Assembly (NCBI GenBank): GCA_018056045.1
Contig: JAGPGI010000047.1
Span: 1 to 11,350 of the forward strand
Direction of reading: 5' to 3'
Length of the DNA stretch: 11,350 bases
Source of the DNA: Paracoccus sp. (in: a-proteobacteria)
Lineage (GTDB): Bacteria > Pseudomonadota > Alphaproteobacteria > Rhodobacterales > Rhodobacteraceae
Numbering within the stretch: position 1 is the stretch's first letter; every line of letters starts with the position of its first letter. Below, one piece after another: positions 1 through 6,128 of the stretch. The notes below the pieces were generated by a model that searched no databases, was not told the origin of the DNA, and was given only the letters and a program-made list of their open reading frames with translations. A program made the translations under genes and the position numbers.

Positions 1-112
1 CCGAGGCATACCAGGGCAAAAGCCCCATGGCTGCGAATTCCGAGGTGCCAATGGCGAATGCACCAAGGCCCAGAGCAAGAATCGCAAGTTTCATATTGGG
101 CTGCGGCGACAT
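1..112 (-). CDS. MFS transporter, N-terminal fragment (cut by window edge)
   Basis: Only the first 37 codons are inside the window; the gene runs leftward off position 1. The translation begins MSPQPNMKLAILALGLGAFA and continues through IGTSEF to GLLPWYAS. This is the start of transmembrane helix 1 of a major facilitator superfamily efflux protein; the FAIGT-(S/T)-EF-xxMGLLP pattern is typical of the DHA1 (AraJ/sugar- or drug-efflux) branch. I chose the ATG at 112 because a GAAAGG Shine-Dalgarno sequence sits 7 bases upstream; the in-frame ATG at 94 lacks one. Members of the family are inner-membrane proton-coupled exporters of about 390-400 residues with 12 helices. The substrate cannot be told from this fragment. 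A 30-bp palindrome lies 34-63 bases upstream of the start. Confidence 0.8.
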   Translation of the reverse strand, partial: MSPQPNMKLAILALGLGAFAIGTSEFAAMGLLPWYAS

Positions 113-145
113 GGCGGCACCTTTCGGACGGGCTGGCAAAGGACG

Positions 146-175
146 GGAAGTTTTGTTTGCGATAACAGAACTTCC
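146..175. promoter_or_regulatory. 30-bp near-perfect palindrome upstream of the MFS gene, candidate operator
   Basis: The arms GGAAGTT-t-TGTT (146-157) and AACA-g-AACTTCC (164-175) are inverted repeats with one mismatch, separated by TGCGAT. That gives 11 of 12 matching positions in an AT-rich island inside GC-rich DNA, which looks like a dimeric or tandem repressor site. It lies 34-63 bases upstream of the chosen MFS start, where an operator would overlap the promoter. As RNA the mismatch would be a G-U wobble, so a hairpin is also possible. It is not an obvious terminator for the hydratase gene ending at 235, since no T-run follows on the minus strand. Confidence 0.5.
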
Positions 176-188
176 TGCCCGCCGTCAT

Positions 189-209
189 CCGGTCCTGAAG
201 GCAGACCGG
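189..209 (-). other. Weak stem-loop downstream of the hydratase gene
   Basis: CCGGTC (189-194) and GACCGG (204-209) can pair with a 9-base loop, 26 bases past the hydratase stop on the minus strand. This is the only hairpin near the 3' end of the leucine operon apart from the palindrome at 146-175. No T-tract follows, so it is at best a weak or Rho-assisted end signal. Confidence 0.25.
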
Positions 210-234
210 CCATGCGCTGCGCGCAAATGTCGCA

Positions 235-1017
235 TCACGCCTGCCAGCGCGGCTTGCGCTTGTCAAAAAAGGCGGTGATGCCCTCGGGGGCCTCGTCGCC
301 CTCCCAGACGGCGACCAGCGCGTCGATGCTGGCCTCGATCTCGGCCGGGCCGATGGGCGGGCCAAGACGGCGGGCCAGCGCCTTGGCGGCGGCGACCGCA
401 CCGGGGGCGCAGTTCAGATAGGGCGCGACCTCGGCCTCGATGGCGGCGTCCAACGCCTCCGCATCGGCAAGGCCGGCGATCAGGTTCAGCCGCATCGCCT
501 CATCGGCGCCAAACAGCCGCGCCGACATGAAGACCCGCCGCGCCTTGTCCTCACCCATGCGGGCCAGCACATAGGGGCCGATGGTGGCGGGGATCAGGCC
601 CAGCTTCGTCTCGGTCAGGCCGAAACGCGCCTCGGGCACCGAAACCGCCACGTCGCAGACCGAAATCATCCCGACCCCGCCGCCAAAGGCATTGCCCTGC
701 ACCCGGCCGATCAGCGGCTTGGGCAGCGTGTTCAGCGCATTCAGCATCATCGCCAGTTCCCGCGCCCCGGCGCGGCGGGTGGCGGCGTCAGCGCGCATCT
801 GCTCCTGCATCCAGCCCAGATCGCCACCGGCGCAAAAGCTCTTGCCCATCGCCGCCAGCACGACGACGCGCACGGCCGGATCAGCGCCAAGCTGCGCCGC
901 CGCCTGCGTCAGTTCGCGGATCATCTGCGCCGACAGCGCGTTATGCTTGTCCTCGCGCGCCAGCCACAGATGGGCGGCGCCGCGCGGGTCTGTCTCGATG
1001 CGGATGGTTTCAAACAT
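235..1017 (-). CDS. liuC: Enoyl-CoA hydratase/isomerase family, probable 3-methylglutaconyl-CoA hydratase (LiuC)
   Basis: Crotonase-fold enzyme of 260 residues, expected to hydrate 3-methylglutaconyl-CoA to HMG-CoA in the cytoplasm, between the carboxylase and the lyase of leucine breakdown. Visible features are the CoA/oxyanion segment GKSFCAGGDLGWM (residues 58-70), NAFGGGVGMISVCD (109-122), FGLTETKLGLIPATIGPYV (132-150) and the C-terminal EGITAFFDKRKP. Glu136 matches the second catalytic Glu of crotonases (Glu164 of rat). The first (Glu144) is replaced by Gly116, which I recall as normal for LiuC-type proteins with the FGGGVG and IPA-x-IxPYV signatures. The start is uncertain. A GTG at 1062 overlaps the upstream stop but has no Shine-Dalgarno sequence, and ATGs occur at 1038 and 1035. 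I chose the ATG at 1017 because family homology begins at MFETIRIE and GGGA lies 9 bases upstream. It is last in the operon, 41 bases after the lipoprotein gene. The liuC role rests mainly on context. Confidence 0.88.
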   Translation of the reverse strand: MFETIRIETDPRGAAHLWLAREDKHNALSAQMIRELTQAAAQLGADPAVRVVVLAAMGKSFCAGGDLGWMQEQMRADAATRRAGARELAMMLNALNTLPKPLIGRVQGNAFGGGVGMISVCDVAVSVPEARFGLTETKLGLIPATIGPYVLARMGEDKARRVFMSARLFGADEAMRLNLIAGLADAEALDAAIEAEVAPYLNCAPGAVAAAKALARRLGPPIGPAEIEASIDALVAVWEGDEAPEGITAFFDKRKPRWQA

Positions 1018-1058
1018 GGATGTGGTTCCCGTCATCATTGCGCCAATCGCTGCCCCAA

Positions 1059-1637
1059 TCACTGAATGTCAAAGACCCAGAAGGGCCGCATCGCGCAGCG
1101 CCCGCCGGAATCCGTCTCGACGATGAAATCCGCTGCCTGCACCCGATAGCTGCCGGGTGAAAGCGGCCCACCCGGCGCACCGATGGCTGCGGCGAGGTCC
1201 AGCCGGACCGGCAGCGACGGGCCCAGATCGGCGGCCGAAAACACCGCCCGTCGCGGCGCGTCGCGCCGATCGGCGGCGGGCTGGCGTTCCAGTGTCTGCC
1301 AGCCATTGCCGCTGCGTCGCTGGGTGCGCCATCCGGGCATGTCGTAATTTTCGGGCAGGCTGACCTGATAGCTGCCGGCGCGCTCCGGCAGATAAGGGGT
1401 GATTTGCCACCATATGCCTTGCCCGCGCGGATCGCGGGCGACCTGACGGGGCACCAGCAGCTCCATCGAATAGCCGTCGCAATTGCGATAGCCCACCCTG
1501 CGCAGCGTCGGACGTTCAGCGCGGAATTGCGCCTGCTGCGCACGGATTCCCGCCGCGTCCCCCGCAGGCGGCGACACCGGAGCCTGCGCGGTGCAGCCAG
1601 CCAGCAGCACGGCCATGAGCAGCGTCCGGGCGCTCAT
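1059..1637 (-). CDS. Hypothetical lipoprotein embedded in the leucine operon
   Basis: I do not recognise this 192-residue protein. It starts MSARTLLMAVLLAGC, a short type II signal peptide with lipobox LAGC (Cys15), so the mature protein should be a periplasm-facing lipoprotein. After a Pro/Ala-rich linker comes a predicted soluble domain with Trp- and Tyr-rich beta-like segments: RVGYRNCDGYSMELLVP (47-63), GIWWQITPYLPERAGSYQVS (74-93), PGSYRVQAADFIVE (161-174) and CAMRPFWVFDIQ at the C terminus. Cys53 and Cys181 could form a disulfide. The start ATG overlaps the HMG-CoA lyase stop as ATGA, implying translational coupling. This is odd, because the neighbours are cytoplasmic acyl-CoA enzymes. 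It could be envelope-related and merely hitch-hiking, or part of solute sensing or uptake; the sequence does not decide. GC content and style match the neighbours, so recent transfer is not suggested. Confidence 0.8.
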   Translation of the reverse strand: MSARTLLMAVLLAGCTAQAPVSPPAGDAAGIRAQQAQFRAERPTLRRVGYRNCDGYSMELLVPRQVARDPRGQGIWWQITPYLPERAGSYQVSLPENYDMPGWRTQRRSGNGWQTLERQPAADRRDAPRRAVFSAADLGPSLPVRLDLAAAIGAPGGPLSPGSYRVQAADFIVETDSGGRCAMRPFWVFDIQ

Positions 1638-2488
1638 GCCGGCCCCCGCATGGCGCGCGCCATATCCGCCGCCTCACCGATCACCGCCATGTCGAGCCCG
1701 GTCTCATAGCCCAGAAATGCCAGATGCCGGGCGACGGCCTCGGTCGCGACATTGCCCTTGGCCCCCGGCGCATAGGGACAGCCCCCCAAGCCGCCGACCG
1801 CGGCGTCAAAGACCCGCAGGCCCCGGGCAAGGCTCGCGTCGATATTCTGCAGGGCGCGACCCGCCGTGTCGTGGAAATGCCCGGCCAGCTTTTCGGGCGG
1901 CAATTCCTGCAGGACGGCACTCAGCATGGCGTCTACGGTCTCGGGGCGTCCCTGCCCGATCGTGTCGCCCAGACTGATCTCATAGCAGCCCATGTCGCGC
2001 AGCGCCGCGGCCACGCGGGCGACATTGGCGGGCGGCGTCGGCCCGTCATAGGGGCAGTCGGTCACCACGCTGACATAGCCACGGACCCGAATGCCATCGG
2101 CCTTTGCTGCCTGCGCGACCGGGGCAAAGCGTCCGAGGCTTTCGGCAATCGTCGCGTTCAGATTGGCCCTGGAGAACCCCTCGGAGGCCGAGGCGAAGAT
2201 CGCCACCTCATTCGCACGGGCCGCGCGCGCGCCCTCATAGCCCTTCATGTTCGGGGTCAGGACCGCGTAGCTGATGCCGGGGGCGCGGGTGATGCCGGCC
2301 ATCACCTCGGCGGCGTCGGCCATCTGCGGCACCCATTTGGGCGAGACAAAGCTTGTCACCTCGATTCGGCGGAACCCGGCCCGCGACAGCAGATCGACCA
2401 GCGCGATCTTTTCCGCCGCCGGGATCAGCCGCTTTTCGTTCTGCAGCCCGTCGCGCGGACCCATCTCAAAGATTTCAGCGCGTTGCAT
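1634..2488 (-). CDS. mvaB: Hydroxymethylglutaryl-CoA lyase
   Basis: Cleaves HMG-CoA to acetoacetate and acetyl-CoA, the last step of leucine degradation; also called LiuE. The 284-residue TIM-barrel protein of the HMGL-like family carries the family motifs: GPRDGLQNEK (10-19, with catalytic Arg12-Asp13), EVTSFVSP (43-50), the metal-binding pair in HFHDTAG (His204, His206), and the lyase signature GLGGCPYAPGAKGN (233-246) with catalytic Cys237. Length is slightly shorter than the roughly 300 residues usual for bacterial enzymes, but both ends look complete. The ATG at 2488 follows GAGG at 6 bases. It overlaps the end of the upstream glutathione-transferase gene by 14 bases, and its own stop overlaps the lipoprotein start as ATGA. 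It is therefore in the middle of a tightly packed transcript. The GGCPYA motif separates it from citramalate or isopropylmalate synthases. Confidence 0.95.
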   Translation of the reverse strand: MQRAEIFEMGPRDGLQNEKRLIPAAEKIALVDLLSRAGFRRIEVTSFVSPKWVPQMADAAEVMAGITRAPGISYAVLTPNMKGYEGARAARANEVAIFASASEGFSRANLNATIAESLGRFAPVAQAAKADGIRVRGYVSVVTDCPYDGPTPPANVARVAAALRDMGCYEISLGDTIGQGRPETVDAMLSAVLQELPPEKLAGHFHDTAGRALQNIDASLARGLRVFDAAVGGLGGCPYAPGAKGNVATEAVARHLAFLGYETGLDMAVIGEAADMARAMRGPA

Positions 2489-3143
2489 CGGGAACCTCGT
2501 AGAATTCTTGGTCGTAGATCAGCTTATCGCCCGGTCCGGGCAGACTGCGGCGAAAGGCGGGACGTGCGGCACAGCGGTCGCGATAGGCCGAGAGCAGCGG
2601 CCGCGCGTCAAGGCGCACGAACAGCGCCGCGACCCAGACCGCCCAGCCAACCTGACAGTCGACGCCCGAAAACTCGCCCAGAAGCCAGTCGCGGCCATCC
2701 GTCAGCCCCTGCTCGACCAGCCGCAAGGCCCGCGACAGCCGCGCGGCCTCAAGCTTCATCACCGTGGCCGAACGCTGCCAGTCCTCGCGCAGCACGATAT
2801 GATGCTGGCTGAGATTGGCCAGATGCTGGCCCAGCGTCTCGCCGAAATGCAGCCAGTCAAGCCAGGCGGCTCGCTGGGAGGTTCCCGGCGCGCGGGTCAG
2901 ATGCGGCGCGCGGGTTTCGCACAGCCATTCGGTGATGGCCCCGGATTCGTGCAGCGTGACCGCCCCGTCCTGCAGCGCGGGCACGCGGCCGACCGGCGTG
3001 ATCGCGGCATAGGGTGGCTGGCGCATGGTGCCGTCGAAGAAATCCAGCGTCTCGACACGGAAATCTGCGCCGATCTCGTGAAGGAGCCACAGCGCCCGCA
3101 TCGAGCGCGACTGCGGCACATGCCAAAGGGTCAGCTCAGCCAT
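2475..3143 (-). CDS. Glutathione S-transferase family protein
   Basis: A 222-residue cytoplasmic protein with the two GST domains. The N-terminal thioredoxin fold begins AELTLWHVPQSRSMRALWLL. Ser12 or Ser14 sits at the usual catalytic position, followed by the cis-proline motif VPAL (54-57) and the glutathione-contacting Glu66-Ser67 in LHESGAITEWL. The rest is an all-helical C-terminal domain with the common DWLLGEFSGVDCQVGW pattern. It conjugates or isomerises substrates with glutathione, but the substrate is unknown. The ATG at 3143 is chosen over one 24 bases upstream because AGGAGG lies 6 bases before it. The gene follows mccA by 58 bases and overlaps HMG-CoA lyase by 14, so it is part of the leucine operon. 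By inference it might deal with reactive alpha,beta-unsaturated acyl-CoA such as 3-methylcrotonyl-CoA. A general stress role is the alternative. Confidence 0.9.
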   Translation of the reverse strand: MAELTLWHVPQSRSMRALWLLHEIGADFRVETLDFFDGTMRQPPYAAITPVGRVPALQDGAVTLHESGAITEWLCETRAPHLTRAPGTSQRAAWLDWLHFGETLGQHLANLSQHHIVLREDWQRSATVMKLEAARLSRALRLVEQGLTDGRDWLLGEFSGVDCQVGWAVWVAALFVRLDARPLLSAYRDRCAARPAFRRSLPGPGDKLIYDQEFYEVPDATR

Positions 3144-3201
3144 CCTTCTCCTCCTGTCAGTCGCCAAAGCGCGCCCTGCCTATCCCGCCCGCCCGGGGCG
3201 C

Positions 3202-5133
3202 CTAGGCCAGCGCCTCTTCTTCCTCCAGCCGGATCAGCGGCGCGCCGGCCTCGACCTGATCGCCGGCCAGCGCCAGCACCTCGGCCACGCGCCCGTCGCG
3301 GGCAGCGGTCAGGGTGTGCTCCATCTTCATCGCCTCGAGGATTGCCAGCCGGTCGCCGGCCGCGACATCCTGCCCCGCAGAGACGAACACCGCCTTGACC
3401 AGTCCCGGCATCGGCGACAGCGTCAACCCGCCGCCGATCTCGTCCCCGCCGCGCGCCAGCGGGTCCTGCGGCACCAGCGTCAGCGAGCGACCGCCAAAGA
3501 CGCTGGTCCCCGCGGCATGGTTGACGATGCGCGAACGGCGCGGACTGCCATCGACCCACCAGCGCCGGCCCTCATAGCCGATCTCGTGGGTCGCACCGTC
3601 CAGCGTCACCCGCGCGGTGCCGGGACCCAGCACCTCAAGCACGGCCTCGCCACCTTCCCAGGCGATGGTGCGGCGCAGGGGCTGCCACAGCGTGACGCCG
3701 CCCCGGACCAAGGGATCGTCCAGACCGGCAAGGCCCAGCACCGCCAGCGCCTTGGCGCGGGGATCCGGCTCTGCGGCCCGGACCAGCGCCTCCAGTTCGC
3801 GCCCGATCAGACCGGTATCGACCTCGCCCCGGCCAAAGCCCTCATGCCGGGTCAGCGCGATCAGGAAATCGACATTGGTGACCGAACCCGCGACCTCGGT
3901 ATCGACCAGCGCCGCCTCAAGCTCGCGCAGGGCGATGGCGCGGGTGGCGCCATGGGTGACGATCTTGGCGATCATCGGGTCATACCACGGGCTGATCGTG
4001 TCGCCGGGCCGGACGCCGGTTTCAATCCGGGCATGGGCGGGGAATTTCAGATGCGCCAGCGTGCCGGTCGCGGGCAGGAAACCTGCGGGCACGTCCTCGG
4101 CGTAAAGCCGCGCCTCGAAGGCATGGCCGTTGATGCTCAGGTCCTCCTGCCGGGCGGGCAAGGGCTCGCCGCTGGCGACGCGAAGCTGCCATTCGACCAG
4201 ATCGACGCCGGTGATGAGTTCGGTGACGGGATGCTCGACCTGAAGCCGGGTGTTCATCTCCATGAACCAGAAGCCGTCGGGGCGCAGACCGTCCGAGCCA
4301 TCGACGATGAATTCGATGGTGCCCGCGCCCGAATAGCTGATCGCCTCGGCGGCGCGGACGGCGGCGGCGCCCATGGCGGCGCGCATCTCGGGGGTCATGC
4401 CGGGGGCCGGGGCTTCCTCGATCACCTTCTGGTGGCGGCGCTGCAGCGAGCAGTCGCGTTCGAACAGATGCACGGCGCAAAGGCCATCGCCAAAGACCTG
4501 CACCTCGATATGGCGGGGTTGCTGGATGTATTTCTCGATCAGGACGGCGGGATTGCCGAAGGCCGTTGCGGCCTCGCCCTGCGCGGATTGCAGCGCGTCG
4601 GCGAAGTCAGCAGCGCGCTCGACCAGCCGCATGCCCTTGCCGCCGCCGCCAGCGACGGCCTTGATCAGCACCGGGTAGCCGATCTGCCCGGCCTGGGCGG
4701 CAAGGTGGTCCGGGTCCTGATCGGCGCCGTGATAGCCGGGAACGACAGGAACGCCGGCCTCTTCCATCAGCGATTTCGCGGCGTCCTTGAGGCCCATCTT
4801 GCGGATTGCCGCCGCAGAGGGGCCGATGAAGACCAATCCGGCATTGGTGACCGCATCGACGAAATCGGGGTTCTCGGACAGGAAGCCATAGCCCGGATGG
4901 ATCGCCTGCGCCCCGGAATCGAGCGCCGCCTGAATGATCGCCTCGCCGCGCAGATAGCTGTCGCGGGGCGCCGGGCCGCCGATATGGACCGCCTCATCGG
5001 CCATGGCGACATGGCGCGCGCCCCGGTCGGCATCGGAATAGACCGCAACCGTGCGCACCCCCAGCTTGCGGGCGGTGTCGATGACGCGACAGGCAATCTC
5101 GCCGCGATTGGCAATCAGGATTTTCTGAAACAT
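3202..5133 (-). CDS. mccA: 3-methylcrotonyl-CoA carboxylase, biotin-carrying alpha subunit
   Basis: Biotin-dependent half of methylcrotonyl-CoA carboxylase (LiuD). It carboxylates biotin with ATP and bicarbonate and presents it to the MccB carboxyltransferase. The 643-residue chain shows, in order, the biotin carboxylase N domain (KILIANRGEIACRV, 4-17; HPGYGFLSENP, 79-89), the ATP-grasp glycine loop AGGGGKGMR (161-169), EKYIQQPRHIEVQV (200-213), the catalytic EMNTRLQVEHPVTE segment (292-305, with Arg296), a BT-like middle region, and a C-terminal biotinyl domain. There EAMKMEH places the biotinylated lysine at 603. Size matches the roughly 655 residues of Pseudomonas LiuD. Acetyl- and propionyl-CoA carboxylase alpha subunits look alike, but the liu neighbours and a separate mccB support the MCC call. 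The ATG at 5133 follows AAAGGG. A 76-base spacer with a GC-rich hairpin separates it from the macrodomain gene upstream. Confidence 0.93.
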   Translation of the reverse strand: MFQKILIANRGEIACRVIDTARKLGVRTVAVYSDADRGARHVAMADEAVHIGGPAPRDSYLRGEAIIQAALDSGAQAIHPGYGFLSENPDFVDAVTNAGLVFIGPSAAAIRKMGLKDAAKSLMEEAGVPVVPGYHGADQDPDHLAAQAGQIGYPVLIKAVAGGGGKGMRLVERAADFADALQSAQGEAATAFGNPAVLIEKYIQQPRHIEVQVFGDGLCAVHLFERDCSLQRRHQKVIEEAPAPGMTPEMRAAMGAAAVRAAEAISYSGAGTIEFIVDGSDGLRPDGFWFMEMNTRLQVEHPVTELITGVDLVEWQLRVASGEPLPARQEDLSINGHAFEARLYAEDVPAGFLPATGTLAHLKFPAHARIETGVRPGDTISPWYDPMIAKIVTHGATRAIALRELEAALVDTEVAGSVTNVDFLIALTRHEGFGRGEVDTGLIGRELEALVRAAEPDPRAKALAVLGLAGLDDPLVRGGVTLWQPLRRTIAWEGGEAVLEVLGPGTARVTLDGATHEIGYEGRRWWVDGSPRRSRIVNHAAGTSVFGGRSLTLVPQDPLARGGDEIGGGLTLSPMPGLVKAVFVSAGQDVAAGDRLAILEAMKMEHTLTAARDGRVAEVLALAGDQVEAGAPLIRLEEEEALA

Positions 5134-5158
5134 GGCGGTCCCTTTCGCTGGCGGCAGG

Positions 5159-5200
5159 CGGGGGCTTCGCGCCCCCGGACCCCCGCGGGATATTTGGACA
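5159..5200. repeat. GC-rich hairpin element, probable Rhodobacterales-type intergenic repeat
   Basis: CGGGGGC (5159-5165) and GCCCCCG (5171-5177) form a 7-bp stem with loop TTCGC. A second C-tract (GGACCCCC) and then the AT-rich GGGATATTTGGACATGGAAG follow. This order (hairpin, GGACCCCC, GG-x-TATTT, GG-x-A-AT-GA) resembles, from memory, a short sequence found many times after genes in Rhodobacteraceae genomes. It lies just past the macrodomain stop at 5210 and 26 bases before the mccA start. It may act as a terminator or attenuator between the two; neither strand has a classical T-run directly after the stem. Confidence 0.5.
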
Positions 5201-5209
5201 TGGAAGATT

Positions 5210-5710
5210 TCATGCGAGCGCCCCGGTCAGGATACGGGCGGCCCGCTCATCAAAGGCGACGAGGGTCACATCAAGGCCGAGGCCATGCTCGCGGATGGTC
5301 CGGATGGCGATACGGGCGGCGCGGTCGGCCGGAAAGCCGTAGATACCGGTCGAGATCGCCGGAAAGGCAATCGAGACGAGGCCATGCGCGCGGGCGAGGG
5401 ACAGCGAGTTGCGATAGGCCGAGGCAAGAAGCTCGTCCTCGCCCCGAGCGCCGCCTTGCCAGACCGGACCGACGGTGTGGATGACGTGGCGGGCCTGCAG
5501 GTCATGGCCTGCGGTCAGGCGCGCTTCTCCGGTCGGGCAGCCGCCGATCTTGCGGCATTCGTCCAGAAGGCCGGGGCCGGCAGCGCGGTGGATCGCGCCA
5601 TCGACGCCGCCACCACCCAGAAGCGACGAATTGGCCGCATTCACGATGGCATCCACGGATAGCGTGGTGATGTCGCCCTGCCAGATGCGTATAGTGGCTG
5701 GTCCGGTCAT
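5210..5710 (-). CDS. Macrodomain ADP-ribose hydrolase (MacroD / YmdB type)
   Basis: A 166-residue single macrodomain, close in layout to E. coli YmdB. Such enzymes hydrolyse O-acetyl-ADP-ribose (the product of sirtuin deacylases) and remove mono-ADP-ribose from acidic residues. Diagnostic motifs are QGDIT (11-15), [23 protein letters not shown] (23-45, with Asn24, Asn27 and Asp37 near the scissile bond), GCPTGEA (57-63), [10 protein letters not shown] (78-87) and [12 protein letters not shown] (116-127), the distal-ribose and phosphate loop. All catalytic-loop residues appear intact, so it should be active. Its ATG overlaps the stop of the ASCH gene as ATGA, indicating coupled translation. 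Both genes sit directly behind mccB. It is not a known part of leucine catabolism; a link through reactive acyl groups is my inference. Confidence 0.93.
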   Translation of the reverse strand: MTGPATIRIWQGDITTLSVDAIVNAANSSLLGGGGVDGAIHRAAGPGLLDECRKIGGCPTGEARLTAGHDLQARHVIHTVGPVWQGGARGEDELLASAYRNSLSLARAHGLVSIAFPAISTGIYGFPADRAARIAIRTIREHGLGLDVTLVAFDERAARILTGALA

Positions 5711-6120
5711 GCGAGCACCTCGACCAGACGGAAGCGTTCGCAGACCAACTGCATGTCCGGATCAAATCCGCCATTGCGGCTGAAAAAGGCAATATGGCCC
5801 TGTTTCCAGTCCTCGAGCGAGCCCTCTCCCTCCGCGAGCGCAAAATCTTCGGGCACGTCGCGGAAACGCCGGATGGTGACCTCGATCGTCTCGATCATGA
5901 GCACGGGCTTACCGTCCCAGTCCAGCGCCAGATCACGCCGCCCGACCTGAGGCATCGGCTCGCCCGCTTCGAAATCACGCAGGGCGCCGCAGGTTGCGGT
6001 CTTGGCACCCGAACGCACCAAAGCCAGCAGCTCGTCGCACAACTCGCGCGAATCGCCGAATTTGAAGCCCACCTGCTCCATCTTCCATGCCGAAATATCC
6101 CCGCCGGAGGCACCTGTCAT
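5707..6120 (-). CDS. ASCH-domain protein
   Basis: A 137-residue cytoplasmic protein of the ASCH (PUA-like beta-barrel) superfamily. Visible hallmarks are [19 protein letters not shown] (20-38), AKTATC (39-44), the first-strand Lys-Thr motif of the family, then [23 protein letters not shown] (72-94), [16 protein letters not shown] (98-113) and the C-terminal [14 protein letters not shown] proteins are thought to bind RNA or nucleotides; E. coli YqfB is reported to hydrolyse N4-acetylcytidine, and a Zymomonas member is reported to be a ribonuclease. Which, if either, applies here is not visible. I chose the ATG at 6120 because GAGG lies 6 bases upstream, overlapping the mccB stop; the GTG at 6132 has no such site. 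It begins 8 bases after mccB and overlaps the macrodomain gene by ATGA, so all three should be cotranscribed. Confidence 0.88.
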   Translation of the reverse strand: MTGASGGDISAWKMEQVGFKFGDSRELCDELLALVRSGAKTATCGALRDFEAGEPMPQVGRRDLALDWDGKPVLMIETIEVTIRRFRDVPEDFALAEGEGSLEDWKQGHIAFFSRNGGFDPDMQLVCERFRLVEVLA

Positions 6121-6128
6121 CGCCAACC

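Noticed and set aside
27..278. Small rightward open frame at the left edge
   Set aside because: It covers the antisense of the MFS start and the intergenic palindrome; no ribosome binding site or family resemblance.
1724..3398. Overlapping rightward open frames opposite HMG-CoA lyase and the glutathione transferase
   Set aside because: Antisense shadows of motif-complete genes; compositionally biased translations.
3316..5484. Long rightward open frame (722 codons) opposite mccA
   Set aside because: It is the antisense shadow of a clear biotin carboxylase gene. Its product is low-complexity, rich in Asp, Gly, Arg and His, with no recognisable domain, as expected for a GC-rich complement frame.
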